From contig NZ_JACSZW010000001.1 in NCBI RefSeq assembly GCF_014472395.1, positions 372,001-436,000 on the forward strand: DNA of 64,000 bases. Reading direction: 5' to 3'. Position numbers and translations under genes: made by a program. The notes beneath the pieces are model-generated. The model was not told the origin of the DNA. It saw only the letters and a list, made by a program, of their open reading frames with translations, and ran no database searches. This DNA is from Pedobacter sp. N36a. GTDB taxonomy: Bacteria; Bacteroidota; Bacteroidia; Sphingobacteriales; Sphingobacteriaceae. Of the stretch, positions 42,748 through 51,649 are shown piece by piece (within the stretch, counting starts at the first letter, position 1; every line of letters starts with the position of its first letter).

Positions 42748-43008
42748 ATGGCAAAGAAAAATCTGGGTGGCATTGAGGATAACAATAAAAACTTAGGCGG
42801 TGTATCCGCATTGTTCAATTCTCCTTCAAAAGAGACGGCTCCTGTAAAAGGAGAAAAACAAGCCCCACTGCCGGACGACGAAACGGTTACTTATCCATTG
42901 AGACTTAAAAAAAGTGCTTTAAAAGCGTTGAAAATCCTGGGTGCACAGCAAGGAATCACTGTTAAAGACCTGATTTTAAAGGTCGTCGAAAAAGAATACA
43001 ATTTATAA
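42748..43008 (+). CDS. Small ParA-partner protein, probable ribbon-helix-helix DNA binder
   Basis: 86 residues. N-terminal 45 residues are polar and include two LGG repeats (KNLGGIEDNNKNLGGV). Residues 45-86 (TYPLRLKKSALKALKILGAQ, then QGITVKDLILKVVEKEYNL) resemble a ribbon-helix-helix: one strand and two helices with basic residues. No ParB box is visible. Four bases downstream of ParA, so it is likely the ParB-role partner that binds the flanking palindromes. The stop overlaps a hairpin. Function inferred from position. Confidence 0.65.
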   Translation: MAKKNLGGIEDNNKNLGGVSALFNSPSKETAPVKGEKQAPLPDDETVTYPLRLKKSALKALKILGAQQGITVKDLILKVVEKEYNL

Positions 43009-43089
43009 TCTTAAGCATGACTTAAGATAATTTTATAGTCAAGATCGATGATGATCTCAAGATATTTTGAGATCATCATCGATCTTGAC
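43008..43089. repeat. Two hairpins, one with 23-base arms, after the par cassette
   Basis: ATCTTAAG/CTTAAGAT pairs around CATGA (43008-43028). Next is a perfect 23-base inverted repeat (43038-43060 with 43067-43089, 6-base loop GATATT) containing GATCGATGATGATC. There is no T-tract, so a role as a centromere or protein-binding site, or as a strong RNA end, is more likely than a plain intrinsic terminator. Confidence 0.75.
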
Positions 43090-43215
43090 CTTCCCTTCCC
43101 CAAACACATCGCAGCAAATAACTGCCGAATTTTTTTTTCTCTGTATTTTATTCCTTACAAATAGATTTTTGGGTTGTAATTTGTGTTAACCACATACACA
43201 CAAATGTAAACTATT

Positions 43216-43995
43216 ATGAAAAAATTACTCTTAAGCGTGATGGCCTGCTATGCCCTGAGCGCTGGTGCACAAGAGGTGCCCGACAACAAAAACTATCTCT
43301 ATCTTTATTCTGACTCCATCATCTACGCTAAAAAAATTCAGCTGAGACCTGATTTCTCAGGATATTGGCAGCTCAGGGTAGATTCACGCCGTGTTCCTGT
43401 GGATCAGGTGAAGTTTTTCAATAATGAAGATGGCTTCTTTGCGAACACAAAAAAGCTGACTTATGCCAGAATCAGCCAATTTTCAGAGCGGATTATAGCA
43501 GGAAAAATCAACCTTTACCAGGAAAGACCCTATGATCCATTCAGCTATGACAGGGCTTACAGAAATGGCTATAGCCACAGACCTGATCGCTATCCGGCTG
43601 TTGACCTGTCTATGTATTACAACAAAGGTTATGAGGATATAAAAAAGGTAAGCTACAAAAACCTGCAATATGATATGGCAGACAATCCGGAGAGCATGAA
43701 ATTTCTAGATAAGTACAGAAAAAGCGCCAGTCGCAGTAAAATCATGTATGTCACTGCAGGGGCATCAATTATCGCTGGTTTTGTTTCCTTTCTAACTACG
43801 AGCACTGGCCATAATGATAGGCCATCTGGCTTTGGTTTTGACAAGCGTCCTAGCTTAAAACCTTCAAATTTTACCGCCAGTTATGTATTGATGGGTGTTG
43901 GTCTGGGAATGGCAGTAGGTGGATACGCAGTACAATCTGCTGGTGCGGGCAATATTGAAAATGCAGTAGATGCCTATAATAGAGAATTAAGATGA
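43216..43995 (+). CDS. Predicted envelope protein of unknown function
   Basis: 259 residues. Signal peptide (1-19, MKKLLLSVMACYALSAGAQ, cut before EV). The middle is tyrosine- and arginine-rich (YSHRPDRYP). The C-terminal third contains two hydrophobic stretches, MYVTAGASIIAGFVSFLTT and ASYVLMGVGLGMAVGGYAVQ, so the C-terminus is probably in the membrane. No family recognised. Tail residues after the last hydrophobic segment are acidic. Confidence 0.65.
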   Translation: MKKLLLSVMACYALSAGAQEVPDNKNYLYLYSDSIIYAKKIQLRPDFSGYWQLRVDSRRVPVDQVKFFNNEDGFFANTKKLTYARISQFSERIIAGKINLYQERPYDPFSYDRAYRNGYSHRPDRYPAVDLSMYYNKGYEDIKKVSYKNLQYDMADNPESMKFLDKYRKSASRSKIMYVTAGASIIAGFVSFLTTSTGHNDRPSGFGFDKRPSLKPSNFTASYVLMGVGLGMAVGGYAVQSAGAGNIENAVDAYNRELR

Positions 43996-44034
43996 TCCGA
44001 TATAAAATGTAAACCTATAGCTTAAACTTCAATG

Positions 44035-44063
44035 CCCCCTCAATCACTCAAAATTGCTGGGGG
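44035..44063. terminator. Terminator after the envelope protein gene
   Basis: CCCCC and GGGGG, with CAAT/ATTG in the inner stem, form an imperfect hairpin followed by TATTTTGGTT. It lies 40 bases after the stop. Confidence 0.55.
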
Positions 44064-44140
44064 TATTTTGGTTAAAGTAAATTGATTAAAAAGGAATTAC
44101 CTTGATCACAATTCAGGAAAAACCTCCTATTTTTAGCACG

Positions 44141-45076
44141 ATGAAAACTACAGCCCCCATCATTCTTTTTGTATACAACCGTTTATTACATACACAACAG
44201 GTTATCGCTGCTTTAAAAGAAAATCTTTTATCCCAAGACAGTGAACTATACATTTATGCAGATGCAGCAAAAGATGCGAATGCGCTGGATAAGGTGAATG
44301 AGCTTAGGGCTTATTTACCTAGTGTCACTGGATTTAAAAACCTTCATATCAGCCTGCGCGAGCACAATCTTGGAGTAGATGAAAATGTGATTCTGGGCGT
44401 AACAGAAATCATCAATAAGCATGGCAAAGCCATTGTGCTTGAAGATGATTTAGTGACCTCTCCATGGTTTTTAAAATACATGAATGATGCACTTGATTTT
44501 TATGAGAACAAGGAAGAAGTCATCTCTATACATGGTTACGTCTACCCGATTCCACAAAAATTAAAAGAAGTTTTCTTTTTAAAAGGAGCTGATTGCTGGG
44601 GTTGGGCCACCTGGAAAAGAGGATGGGATTTATTTGAACCAGATGGAAAAATACTCCTGGATAAAATGATAGCGCGCAATCTTCAGAAAGAATTTGATTT
44701 TGACCAAACAGCTACCTTCTTCAAATCATTAGAAGACCAGGCAAATGGCAAATCTACGGTTTGGGACATCAGGTGGTATGCTGCTGCTTTTTTAGCAGGA
44801 AAATTGACGCTTTATCCTGGCCAGTCGATGGTTGCTAATATTGGTCATGATGCAACTGGAGTACATTGCGGACATAGCACAAATTTTGATGTGGTGCTTG
44901 CTCAATCCCCCATATCTGTGGAAACAGAGACTGTCCCAGATCCGGAAGCCTTTCTCGCATTTTCAGATTTTCTCAAAAAGCTGTCTGCCGACCAAACACA
45001 ACCAGCAAAAGGAATCCTATCCAGGTCTTTTAAAAAACTGAAAGAAAACACAAAAAAACTCATTAAAGCGATTTAA
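44141..45076 (+). CDS. Glycosyltransferase, GT-A fold (GT2/GT13-like)
   Basis: 311 residues from the ATG at 44141 (MKTTAPIILFVYNRLLHTQQ); a TTG 13 codons upstream is unlikely. IILFVYNRLLH starts the nucleotide-sugar fold. The acidic metal-binding motif LEDDLVTSPWFLKYMNDALD carries the DxD-type EDD, and WGWATWKRGWDLF is a typical second motif. The sugar donor and acceptor are unknown. Downstream, 60 bases later, is an ATP-grasp gene, so a small surface-sugar or metabolite pathway is possible. Confidence 0.8.
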   Translation: MKTTAPIILFVYNRLLHTQQVIAALKENLLSQDSELYIYADAAKDANALDKVNELRAYLPSVTGFKNLHISLREHNLGVDENVILGVTEIINKHGKAIVLEDDLVTSPWFLKYMNDALDFYENKEEVISIHGYVYPIPQKLKEVFFLKGADCWGWATWKRGWDLFEPDGKILLDKMIARNLQKEFDFDQTATFFKSLEDQANGKSTVWDIRWYAAAFLAGKLTLYPGQSMVANIGHDATGVHCGHSTNFDVVLAQSPISVETETVPDPEAFLAFSDFLKKLSADQTQPAKGILSRSFKKLKENTKKLIKAI

Positions 45077-45136
45077 TTCTTCCTTTTATATCCATTACCT
45101 ACTAATTGCATTTTTTATGCACTAAAAGTTTAACCT

Positions 45137-46012
45137 ATGAAAATCGCTTACGTCTCTTACCAAATTCAGGAAATATATACCTCCACTACCGAAGATGAAG
45201 AGTTTACACTTTTAAATTTCCTTTTAGATAAAGGGCTATCTATTGAGCGTGTCATCTGGAATGATCCCTTGGTTCAATGGGAAAATTATCAGCTCGCTAT
45301 TCTAAAATCGCCATGGGATTACACCGAACATCTCACTGATTTTCAGAAATGGCTCCATCAGCTAGAGTCTTTAGGTATTCAGCTCCTGAATCCTTATGAC
45401 CGCGTGAGATGGAACATGGACAAACATTACCTACAAGAAATTACAGAGTCCGGCTTGCCGGTAATCCCATCATCCTATCTCGAAAAAGGCAGTGTTCTTA
45501 CTATTTTGCAAGTATTACTAAGCTCATTTAATGTCGATAAACTGATTATTAAACCCTGTATTAGTGCTGGAGCGCGGAATACATTTATCCTTACCGCAGA
45601 AAACTTCTCTGAAAAAAAAGAACTCATCAACAGCCTGCTGCAAAAGGAAGCTTTTATTGTTCAACCTTTTATGAAAGAGGTTTTTGATGGCGAATGGTCT
45701 TTTCTATTCTTTAACGGAAAATATAGTCATTGCCTTTTAAAAGTACCCAAAGATGGAGAGTTTAGAGTACAGCATTACTATGGCGCAAGCGTGAATGTAA
45801 CACAAACGGCAAGCGTTTACATTCAGGAAGCACAGGCTTATGTGACTCAATTTGCAGCAGGATGTCTTTATGCAAGAGTCGACGGTTTGATCGTGAATGG
45901 TCAATTAAATCTCATGGAACTGGAACTTATTGAACCCTATCTTTTCCTAAGTACACAACCCGAGTCTTTTGAAAACTATTATCAGGCTTTATCAGCTCAT
46001 TTTCGGGATTAA
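45137..46012 (+). CDS. ATP-grasp family ligase (RimK/DcsG-like)
   Basis: 291 residues. N-terminal MKIAYVSYQIQEIYTSTTED, ILKSPWDYTEHLTDFQKWL, then an ATP-grasp core: NMDKHYLQEITESGLPVIPS, LIIKPCISAGARNTFIL (glycine-rich nucleotide loop), FIVQPFMKEVFDGEWSFLFF, and a late ELELIEPYLFLS acidic Mg site. Proteins of this branch join a carboxylate to an amine using ATP; DcsG (D-cycloserine) is a known relative by eye. Substrates unknown. It lies between a glycosyltransferase and a GrpB gene, all on the plus strand. Confidence 0.75.
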   Translation: MKIAYVSYQIQEIYTSTTEDEEFTLLNFLLDKGLSIERVIWNDPLVQWENYQLAILKSPWDYTEHLTDFQKWLHQLESLGIQLLNPYDRVRWNMDKHYLQEITESGLPVIPSSYLEKGSVLTILQVLLSSFNVDKLIIKPCISAGARNTFILTAENFSEKKELINSLLQKEAFIVQPFMKEVFDGEWSFLFFNGKYSHCLLKVPKDGEFRVQHYYGASVNVTQTASVYIQEAQAYVTQFAAGCLYARVDGLIVNGQLNLMELELIEPYLFLSTQPESFENYYQALSAHFRD

Positions 46013-46067
46013 CCTAACACGCATTCAATTCACTGCATTACCGGTAAATCACCATTAATTAAAACTC

Positions 46068-46643
46068 ATGAAACCAACTATCCTCGTTGTAGATTACCAT
46101 CCGAGTTGGCCAAAGCAATTTGAGGACCTAAAGCGCATATTTAATGATGCACTGGGAAATCTTGTGATCGCAATTGAGCATGTGGGCAGCACTTCGGTAC
46201 CGGGCCTGGCTTCCAAACCTATTCTGGATATTGACTTGATCGTAAAAGAGGAAAGGCAATTAAATGAGGTTATTCCCATCTTGGTCACTTTAGGGTATCA
46301 ATCTCGTGGTGAAATGGGCATTAAAGGCAGGTATGCATTCCATGCGATTTCCGAGTTTAGTCCGGAACAAGAAGAGAACATTACCAGGCCCAAGCACCAC
46401 CTTTATTGTTGTATAGAAGGATCGCTCGGTCTCAACAACCATCTCCTATTCCGAAATGCATTAAGAAAATCGCCAGTCCTAATTACCCAATATGGGGAGC
46501 TAAAAAAGAAGCTGGCTTCCTTAACAGATGATATTGATCATTACGTCGAATCAAAAAGTGCTTTTATTGCTAGTGTTTTAACAAATTCCGGACTATCTTC
46601 CGATCATATCAAAGACGTAATTCATCAAAACAAGAAGAAATAA
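46068..46643 (+). CDS. GrpB/UPF0157 nucleotidyltransferase-like protein
   Basis: 191 residues. VDYHPSWPKQFEDLKRIF is followed by IEHVGSTSVPGLASKPILDI, the diagnostic GrpB motif with the GST...D.D nucleotidyltransferase-like residues. NTPase-like fold with unknown substrate; family members are often linked with CoA biosynthesis fusions (CoaE-GrpB) elsewhere. It follows the ATP-grasp gene after 55 bases and precedes a 147-base gap with no gene. Confidence 0.88.
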   Translation: MKPTILVVDYHPSWPKQFEDLKRIFNDALGNLVIAIEHVGSTSVPGLASKPILDIDLIVKEERQLNEVIPILVTLGYQSRGEMGIKGRYAFHAISEFSPEQEENITRPKHHLYCCIEGSLGLNNHLLFRNALRKSPVLITQYGELKKKLASLTDDIDHYVESKSAFIASVLTNSGLSSDHIKDVIHQNKKK

Positions 46644-46790
46644 TATGCTCCAGTGGAAATGCAAAATGTGACCACCGCCTGTACTTATGACTGACTTTGG
46701 TATGGTTTAGAGCTGAGAAATAGGATGAACATTTGAAGCCAATGATCAACAATTAGTATCAATTGTTTATTTTTCTTAGATTTAGGAAAT

Positions 46791-47198
46791 ATGAATAAGG
46801 CTAACAGAAGAAAATTTATTGGAACCGCAGCTGTGCTCTCCCTTGGAACAATGGCCAGTGCAATGCCCTTAACCAACACAAAAGACAATTATCCGGTGGT
46901 ACATCATGTATTTTTCTGGTTGAAAAACCCAAACTCAACAGCAGATCGTGATCAATTGATTGCAGGTTTGAAAAAACTTTCTAAAATACCAACCGTACGC
47001 AAAATCCATGTTGGCATTACCGCAAGCACAGAAAAACGTGATGTCATTGACAGCAGCTGGAGCGTATCAGAATTGATGTTCTTTTCTGATCTTGAAGGGC
47101 AAGCCACTTACCAGACGCATCCGATACATTTGGAATTTATTAAGAACTGCAGTCATTTATGGGAGAAAGTAGTAGTTTATGATATAATTGAGGCTTAG
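46791..47198 (+). CDS. Dabb (stress-responsive alpha/beta-barrel) protein with twin-arginine-like signal
   Basis: 135 residues. The N-terminus MNKANRRKFIGTAAVLSLGT matches the Tat motif RRxFIG, so export as a folded protein is likely; cleavage near ASA. The Dabb ferredoxin-like barrel starts VVHHVFFWLKNPNSTADRDQ and includes KIPTVRKIHVG and ELMFFSDLEGQATYQTHPIH. Function uncharacterised; related domains are stress-induced or act in small-molecule chemistry. Followed by a TonB-type barrel gene after 21 bases. Confidence 0.85.
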   Translation: MNKANRRKFIGTAAVLSLGTMASAMPLTNTKDNYPVVHHVFFWLKNPNSTADRDQLIAGLKKLSKIPTVRKIHVGITASTEKRDVIDSSWSVSELMFFSDLEGQATYQTHPIHLEFIKNCSHLWEKVVVYDIIEA

Positions 47199-47219
47199 TA
47201 AACCAGCTATCCAATTATC

Positions 47220-49664
47220 ATGACCCATCCTTACCTAAAGCAAACCTGCTTTTTAATCTTTTTTATGGCCTGTTTTTTTTCCCAGGCATTCGCACAGCTC
47301 AGTAATGGCATCACTCTAAAAGGCATACTTAAAAACACAAAAAACGAAGGAATTGATGGCGCAACATTATTGTTAACCGACAGCAATAATGGCCAGCTAG
47401 TCAAGCAAGGATGGAGTAATCGAGATGGCAGCTTCTCCTTTGAGCTTGTTCCCGGAACCTACCTACTTTCAATTAGCTACTTAGCAGCACTTGCTTACCA
47501 AAGTGAACTATTGAAATTATCAGGCAGCATGGATTTAGGACTGATTAAAATAGAAACAGATCCGCGCAGTTTAAAAGAGGTCGTAATTCAGAGTTCCGGC
47601 AATAAACCTTTGATTAAAATCGATGGCCGGAAAATGATCTATAACATCGAGAAAAGTATCACCGGACAGGGGACCAACGCATTGGAAGCCCTCAAAAAGA
47701 CGCCAGGTGTTATTGTAAATCAGGACAATTCTATTACGCTGAACGGATTTAGTGCGGCATTGGTGATGATCAATGGCCGACAAACTTATCTCCAGTCAGA
47801 AGAGCTGGCACAACTGCTAAAAACGATGTCGGCCTCCGACTTAAAATCCATAGAGGTCATTAAAAACCCATCTGCAGAATACGATGCTGCCGGAACTGGC
47901 GGTATTGTGAATCTTGTACTTCAAAAATCAGTAGCTGAAGGTTTCAATGGCAGTATCAACAATGGACTTGCCTACGGACGGAGCTTAAAACAAAACACCA
48001 ATCTAAACCTCAACTTCCGCAAGGGAAAACTGAATGTCTTTGGTGGTTACAATCATAATTTAGGCCATTTTGCGATGGATTACGATAACGATAGAACCAC
48101 CAATGGAAAAATCTATTTAAATGCGAACCACGACATAGATAAACGCCGCAATATCGGTTCCACAGTTGGTGCAGATTATACGATAGATACTACAAAAACA
48201 ATTGGTATCGTCATGAACGCCAATTTTTCTAATGGTGGAGGTTTAATTATTCCAACCACAGACATCTACGATCAAGTTACAAATCAGCTTTTACAGCAGC
48301 TTAGAAGCGAGAGCAGCTATCCTGCTCAGCGTGCAAACCGATACAATGCCAACTTAAATTACCGTTATAAAGGCAAAAAGGGCACAAGCCTAGATATAGA
48401 TGCAGATTATGGAATTTTTGATGCCGCTACAAAGAATCTGAGCACCAATTCCTTGTATGCTCCGGATGGTACCTTGCTCTCTACTAACAATTTTCTGGTC
48501 GCCAATAGTAGAGACATCAAATTATACGCAGTTAAAGCCGATTATGGCTTCCAAATTGGGAAAGGAAAAGTAATGGCCGGCGCAAAATTCTCTGAGGTGA
48601 ACGCCGACAATGTATTCAATCAGTATGATAGGAACACGGAGCTTCCGGTGCTCCACATCAAATTATCCAATACTTTCAATTATAAGGAGCAAATCACTGC
48701 AGGTTACTTAAAATATGAGACTCCTATTGGGGATCAATTCAACCTGGATCTTGGCTTAAGGTTAGAAAACACACATTCCGAAGGCGATTTACAACCCTCA
48801 GCAGGCAGCAGCGTATTGGCCGCATCAGTAGTTAGAAATTATCTAGATGCTTTCCCAACTGCTGCTGTTACTTATAAAACCATCGAATCCGGCACTTATA
48901 ACCTAAGTTTTGCACGCCGCATAGATCGTCCTGCTTACAATAACCTTAATCCATTTTCATACCCGGTTGATGAACTTTCCTATTGGAAAGGGAATCCATT
49001 TCTAAAGCCACAATACTCCAATACACTGGCGCTCCAGTATAGTCACAAAAAGACCACTGTTGCTGCCAGTTATGCGCGTACCAGTGACATTAGCAGTTCA
49101 ATTACAGAAGTTTCTCAGGACAACCTGATTTATATGGTGCCTAGAAATATTGGCTTACAAAATAACCTGAACCTGACGGTAACACAGCAACTGGCCTTGG
49201 CAAAATGGTGGAACATCACCTTAACAGGCATAGGATACCGCTTAGAGCATAAAGTTGGGACAGCCGAATATGGGAATTACAACCGCAGTCGTTTTGCAGG
49301 CACCCTCAATGTCCAGCAGACCTTCAACCTCCCAGCTGGCATTACAGGAGAGCTGGCCAGTGTGGTCAATTCTAAAAATATAAGCGGTTTGAAAACTTAT
49401 ATCAGGGGAAATTCACAGATTGATCTTGGTTTTCAAAAGAACTTAATGAAGGAGAAGGCCTCCCTTAGATTGGCAGCTACTGACCTATTCTGGTCCAATA
49501 AAATCAGGACGGATACCCAGCTGAACAATTTGCTACTGCATACCACTTATGCTGGTGAAAGCCGTCAGATCCGATTAAATTTCAGTTACCGCTTTGGAAA
49601 CAGTAAAATAAAGGCGAAAGATAGCCGCGAGTCCGGATTGGAAAATGAATCACAAAGACTATAA
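47220..49664 (+). CDS. Outer membrane beta-barrel protein (OMP_b-brl_3) with carboxypeptidase-like N-terminus
   Basis: 814 residues. Signal peptide cut near AFAQ; a carboxypeptidase-regulatory-like Ig domain (about 33-110, GITLKGILKNTKNEGIDGAT); a plug-like domain (VVIQSSGNKPLIKIDGRKMI, ALEALKKTPGVIVN, IEVIKNPSAEYDAAGTGGIV); then the barrel to a terminal strand RQIRLNFSYRF before a polar tail. This architecture is common in Bacteroidota but its ligands are usually unknown. No TonB-box SusD partner follows, so it works alone. The transcript ends in a strong terminator. Confidence 0.85.
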   Translation: MTHPYLKQTCFLIFFMACFFSQAFAQLSNGITLKGILKNTKNEGIDGATLLLTDSNNGQLVKQGWSNRDGSFSFELVPGTYLLSISYLAALAYQSELLKLSGSMDLGLIKIETDPRSLKEVVIQSSGNKPLIKIDGRKMIYNIEKSITGQGTNALEALKKTPGVIVNQDNSITLNGFSAALVMINGRQTYLQSEELAQLLKTMSASDLKSIEVIKNPSAEYDAAGTGGIVNLVLQKSVAEGFNGSINNGLAYGRSLKQNTNLNLNFRKGKLNVFGGYNHNLGHFAMDYDNDRTTNGKIYLNANHDIDKRRNIGSTVGADYTIDTTKTIGIVMNANFSNGGGLIIPTTDIYDQVTNQLLQQLRSESSYPAQRANRYNANLNYRYKGKKGTSLDIDADYGIFDAATKNLSTNSLYAPDGTLLSTNNFLVANSRDIKLYAVKADYGFQIGKGKVMAGAKFSEVNADNVFNQYDRNTELPVLHIKLSNTFNYKEQITAGYLKYETPIGDQFNLDLGLRLENTHSEGDLQPSAGSSVLAASVVRNYLDAFPTAAVTYKTIESGTYNLSFARRIDRPAYNNLNPFSYPVDELSYWKGNPFLKPQYSNTLALQYSHKKTTVAASYARTSDISSSITEVSQDNLIYMVPRNIGLQNNLNLTVTQQLALAKWWNITLTGIGYRLEHKVGTAEYGNYNRSRFAGTLNVQQTFNLPAGITGELASVVNSKNISGLKTYIRGNSQIDLGFQKNLMKEKASLRLAATDLFWSNKIRTDTQLNNLLLHTTYAGESRQIRLNFSYRFGNSKIKAKDSRESGLENESQRL

Positions 49665-49667
49665 GAG

Positions 49668-49713
49668 CTGATCGTGCTGTGGAATACACAATTCTATTCC
49701 ACAGCACGATCAG
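49668..49713. terminator. Long-stem terminator
   Basis: Perfect 18-base arms (49668-49685 and 49696-49713) enclose a 10-base loop. No long T-run; it lies between the barrel gene and the converging DUF808 gene, and may serve both. Confidence 0.6.
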
Positions 49714-49745
49714 GAAAACAGGGCTTCATCGGCTAAACCCGGAGC

Positions 49746-50612
49746 TTATTTCTTAAAAAAAGCAATTACCTTTTTAGTACCTGTGATCACTGCAACCACA
49801 ATTAATCCGGCAACCAATCCAATCAGTGCCTCTTTAATCATAGAAGGCCAGCCTGAAAGCAAGTGATGTAAAAATTCAACATTATGGACAAAAATGCCAC
49901 CAGAAACCAAGATCAGCGCAATTGTTCCAACCACACTTAAAATCCTGATGATTATAGGTAATGCCTTCACCAAACCTCTCCCCAGACTAGCAAATACACC
50001 CTTATTATGGGAACGATTTATTAAGTTATGGCCAACGTCATCCATTCTTACAATCACTGCAACAATTCCGTAAACGCCTACTGTTGCCAATATAGCAACA
50101 ACAGATACGGTCAGGATCTGTATTGGTAATGCTTCTTTTAATACGGTGCCCAATGCAATAATGACGATTTCTACAGAAAGAATGAAATCGGTGGTTACCG
50201 CAGATTTGACCTTCGCTTTTTCTGCCTCATTACCGTCTTGTTTGATGTCTTCGACTACTTCATGACCTTCCTTTGGACGATGAAAAAGGTATTCCACGAT
50301 CTTCTCTACCCCTTCATAAGCAAGATAAAAACCACCTAAAACCAGGATAAATTTAATCGCCACCGGAAAAAACGCATTCAACAATAAGGCAATTGGAACA
50401 ATGATAATCTTGTTCAGTAAGGAGCCTTTGGTAATTGCCCAAAGCACGGGTAACTCACGTGAAGACAGGAAACCGGTTGCTTTTTCTGCATTGACCGCCA
50501 AATCATCACCCAAAATTCCTGCAGTTTTTTTCGTCGCTATTTTCGCTGCAACTGAAACATCATCCATTAAAGCAGCTATATCGTCCAAAATCGCAAAAAT
50601 ACCTGAGGCCAT
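49746..50612 (-). CDS. DUF808 (YedI-like) inner-membrane protein
   Basis: 288 residues. The start MASGIFAILDDIAALMDDVS is diagnostic of DUF808, together with KTAGILGDDLAVNAEKATGF and several TM segments (about 70-95, 140-175, 195-225, 245-265). E. coli YedI is an uncharacterised member. Function unknown. Its promoter region lies to the right; the neighbouring DinB gene is separate. Confidence 0.88.
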   Translation of the reverse strand: MASGIFAILDDIAALMDDVSVAAKIATKKTAGILGDDLAVNAEKATGFLSSRELPVLWAITKGSLLNKIIIVPIALLLNAFFPVAIKFILVLGGFYLAYEGVEKIVEYLFHRPKEGHEVVEDIKQDGNEAEKAKVKSAVTTDFILSVEIVIIALGTVLKEALPIQILTVSVVAILATVGVYGIVAVIVRMDDVGHNLINRSHNKGVFASLGRGLVKALPIIIRILSVVGTIALILVSGGIFVHNVEFLHHLLSGWPSMIKEALIGLVAGLIVVAVITGTKKVIAFFKK

Positions 50613-50775
50613 ATTTATTTATATTTTATTTAATTAATTCGCAAATTATAAATAGGATTTCAAATTAAAGCTAAAACAGCTGTATATTTTTCTAAAAATC
50701 TACGTTGATTGAAATATCCTGAAAAGTATACCTTACCTGATCTGCAGCAGTCATATCCAGATGAAAAAATCGATT

Positions 50776-50964
50776 TTACTTCGCTTTTGAAAATGCCATT
50801 TTTAGTGCAAGTCCGGTTAACACACTTGCCCTAAACCATTTCTGCACTTTTACCCAGGATAGTTTCTTAGCAAAAAACACGGACACTTTTGAAGCGGTCA
50901 ATACAATCGTTGTACTCACCATTAAGCTCACTAAAATCTGAACAAAGCCCAATTCCTCCGTCCG
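50776..50964 (-). pseudogene. LysE-family exporter, C-terminal remnant
   Basis: An open frame of about 60 codons reads ELGFVQILVSLMVSTTIVLT, then ASKVSVFFAKKLSWVKVQKW and FRASVLTGLALKMAFSKAK with a stop. This is the last TM segments of a LysE-type amino-acid exporter. The first 140 or so residues are missing; upstream the sequence becomes the start of an unrelated short-chain dehydrogenase in another frame. A deletion that joined two genes is the simplest explanation. Confidence 0.65.
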
Positions 50965-50998
50965 CCCCTGTAATAAAAACTACACTGTCTTTTAACAA
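50948..50998 (-). pseudogene. Short-chain dehydrogenase, N-terminal remnant
   Basis: LLKDSVVFITGADGGIG is the dinucleotide-binding start of an SDR protein (TGxxGGIG). It runs into the LysE remnant in a different frame and has no body. Only 17 residues are recognised, so this is moderately certain. Confidence 0.5.
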
Positions 50999-51013
50999 CT
51001 GATCAATATTGTA

Positions 51014-51475
51014 TTATTTCCAGAGCCCCAGCAAACGCCGGATGACTACAATTTCAGCAATATGGTAGGCGGTATGGTCCGCAATTTGAAGCGCTTCCCG
51101 CAGCAGGGTTTGTCCTGTGCCATGAGGAATCGGCTCATACAAATCTCTCTTCTGGATCAGTTCAATAAATGATTTTAAATCGCCTTCATATTGCATCAGC
51201 GTTTTATCCCAACTCTTTTCATCTGGCGGAGCTCCTTCTTTTGGCCAATATCTATCTGGCCATTCTGGTGATTTATGATGGGCGTCTTTGCTAAATGCCA
51301 GCATGTCCCATTGCGCAATTCTGATATGTTCCACCAACTGCCAAATACTATAAGGTAAATCATGCGGTTTTTCACCAAGGACTGCAAAAGGGATATTTGC
51401 CGTAGCTTCTCTTAATCCCACATGCGCTCCTCCACCTGCTAATAATTTTTTGAGTTCTTTTACTAATGGGTCCAT
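51014..51475 (-). CDS. DinB-family protein
   Basis: 153 residues, four-helix bundle. SIWQLVEHIRIAQWDMLAFS holds the first metal-ligand His, and DHTAYHIAEIVVIRRLLGLW the HxxxH of the last helix, in the DinB_2 layout. Members are metal-dependent enzymes or transferases of bacillithiol/mycothiol type; actual role unknown. Located after the LysE/SDR remnants on the same strand. Confidence 0.85.
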   Translation of the reverse strand: MDPLVKELKKLLAGGGAHVGLREATANIPFAVLGEKPHDLPYSIWQLVEHIRIAQWDMLAFSKDAHHKSPEWPDRYWPKEGAPPDEKSWDKTLMQYEGDLKSFIELIQKRDLYEPIPHGTGQTLLREALQIADHTAYHIAEIVVIRRLLGLWK

Positions 51476-51649
51476 ATGATGAATCTAAATATTAGGTGTG
51501 ATTTTTTAAAGCGCTCTTAATAATACAATTCATCAGAAGTAATGTTTCGGCATAATAAGCCTTGGTTAAATTACCTTTTTATTTCTCATCAGCATCAATG
51601 GAGCTGGAATATTCAGTAAGGTTCTTTACATTCATGTTTTCAAAAAACT

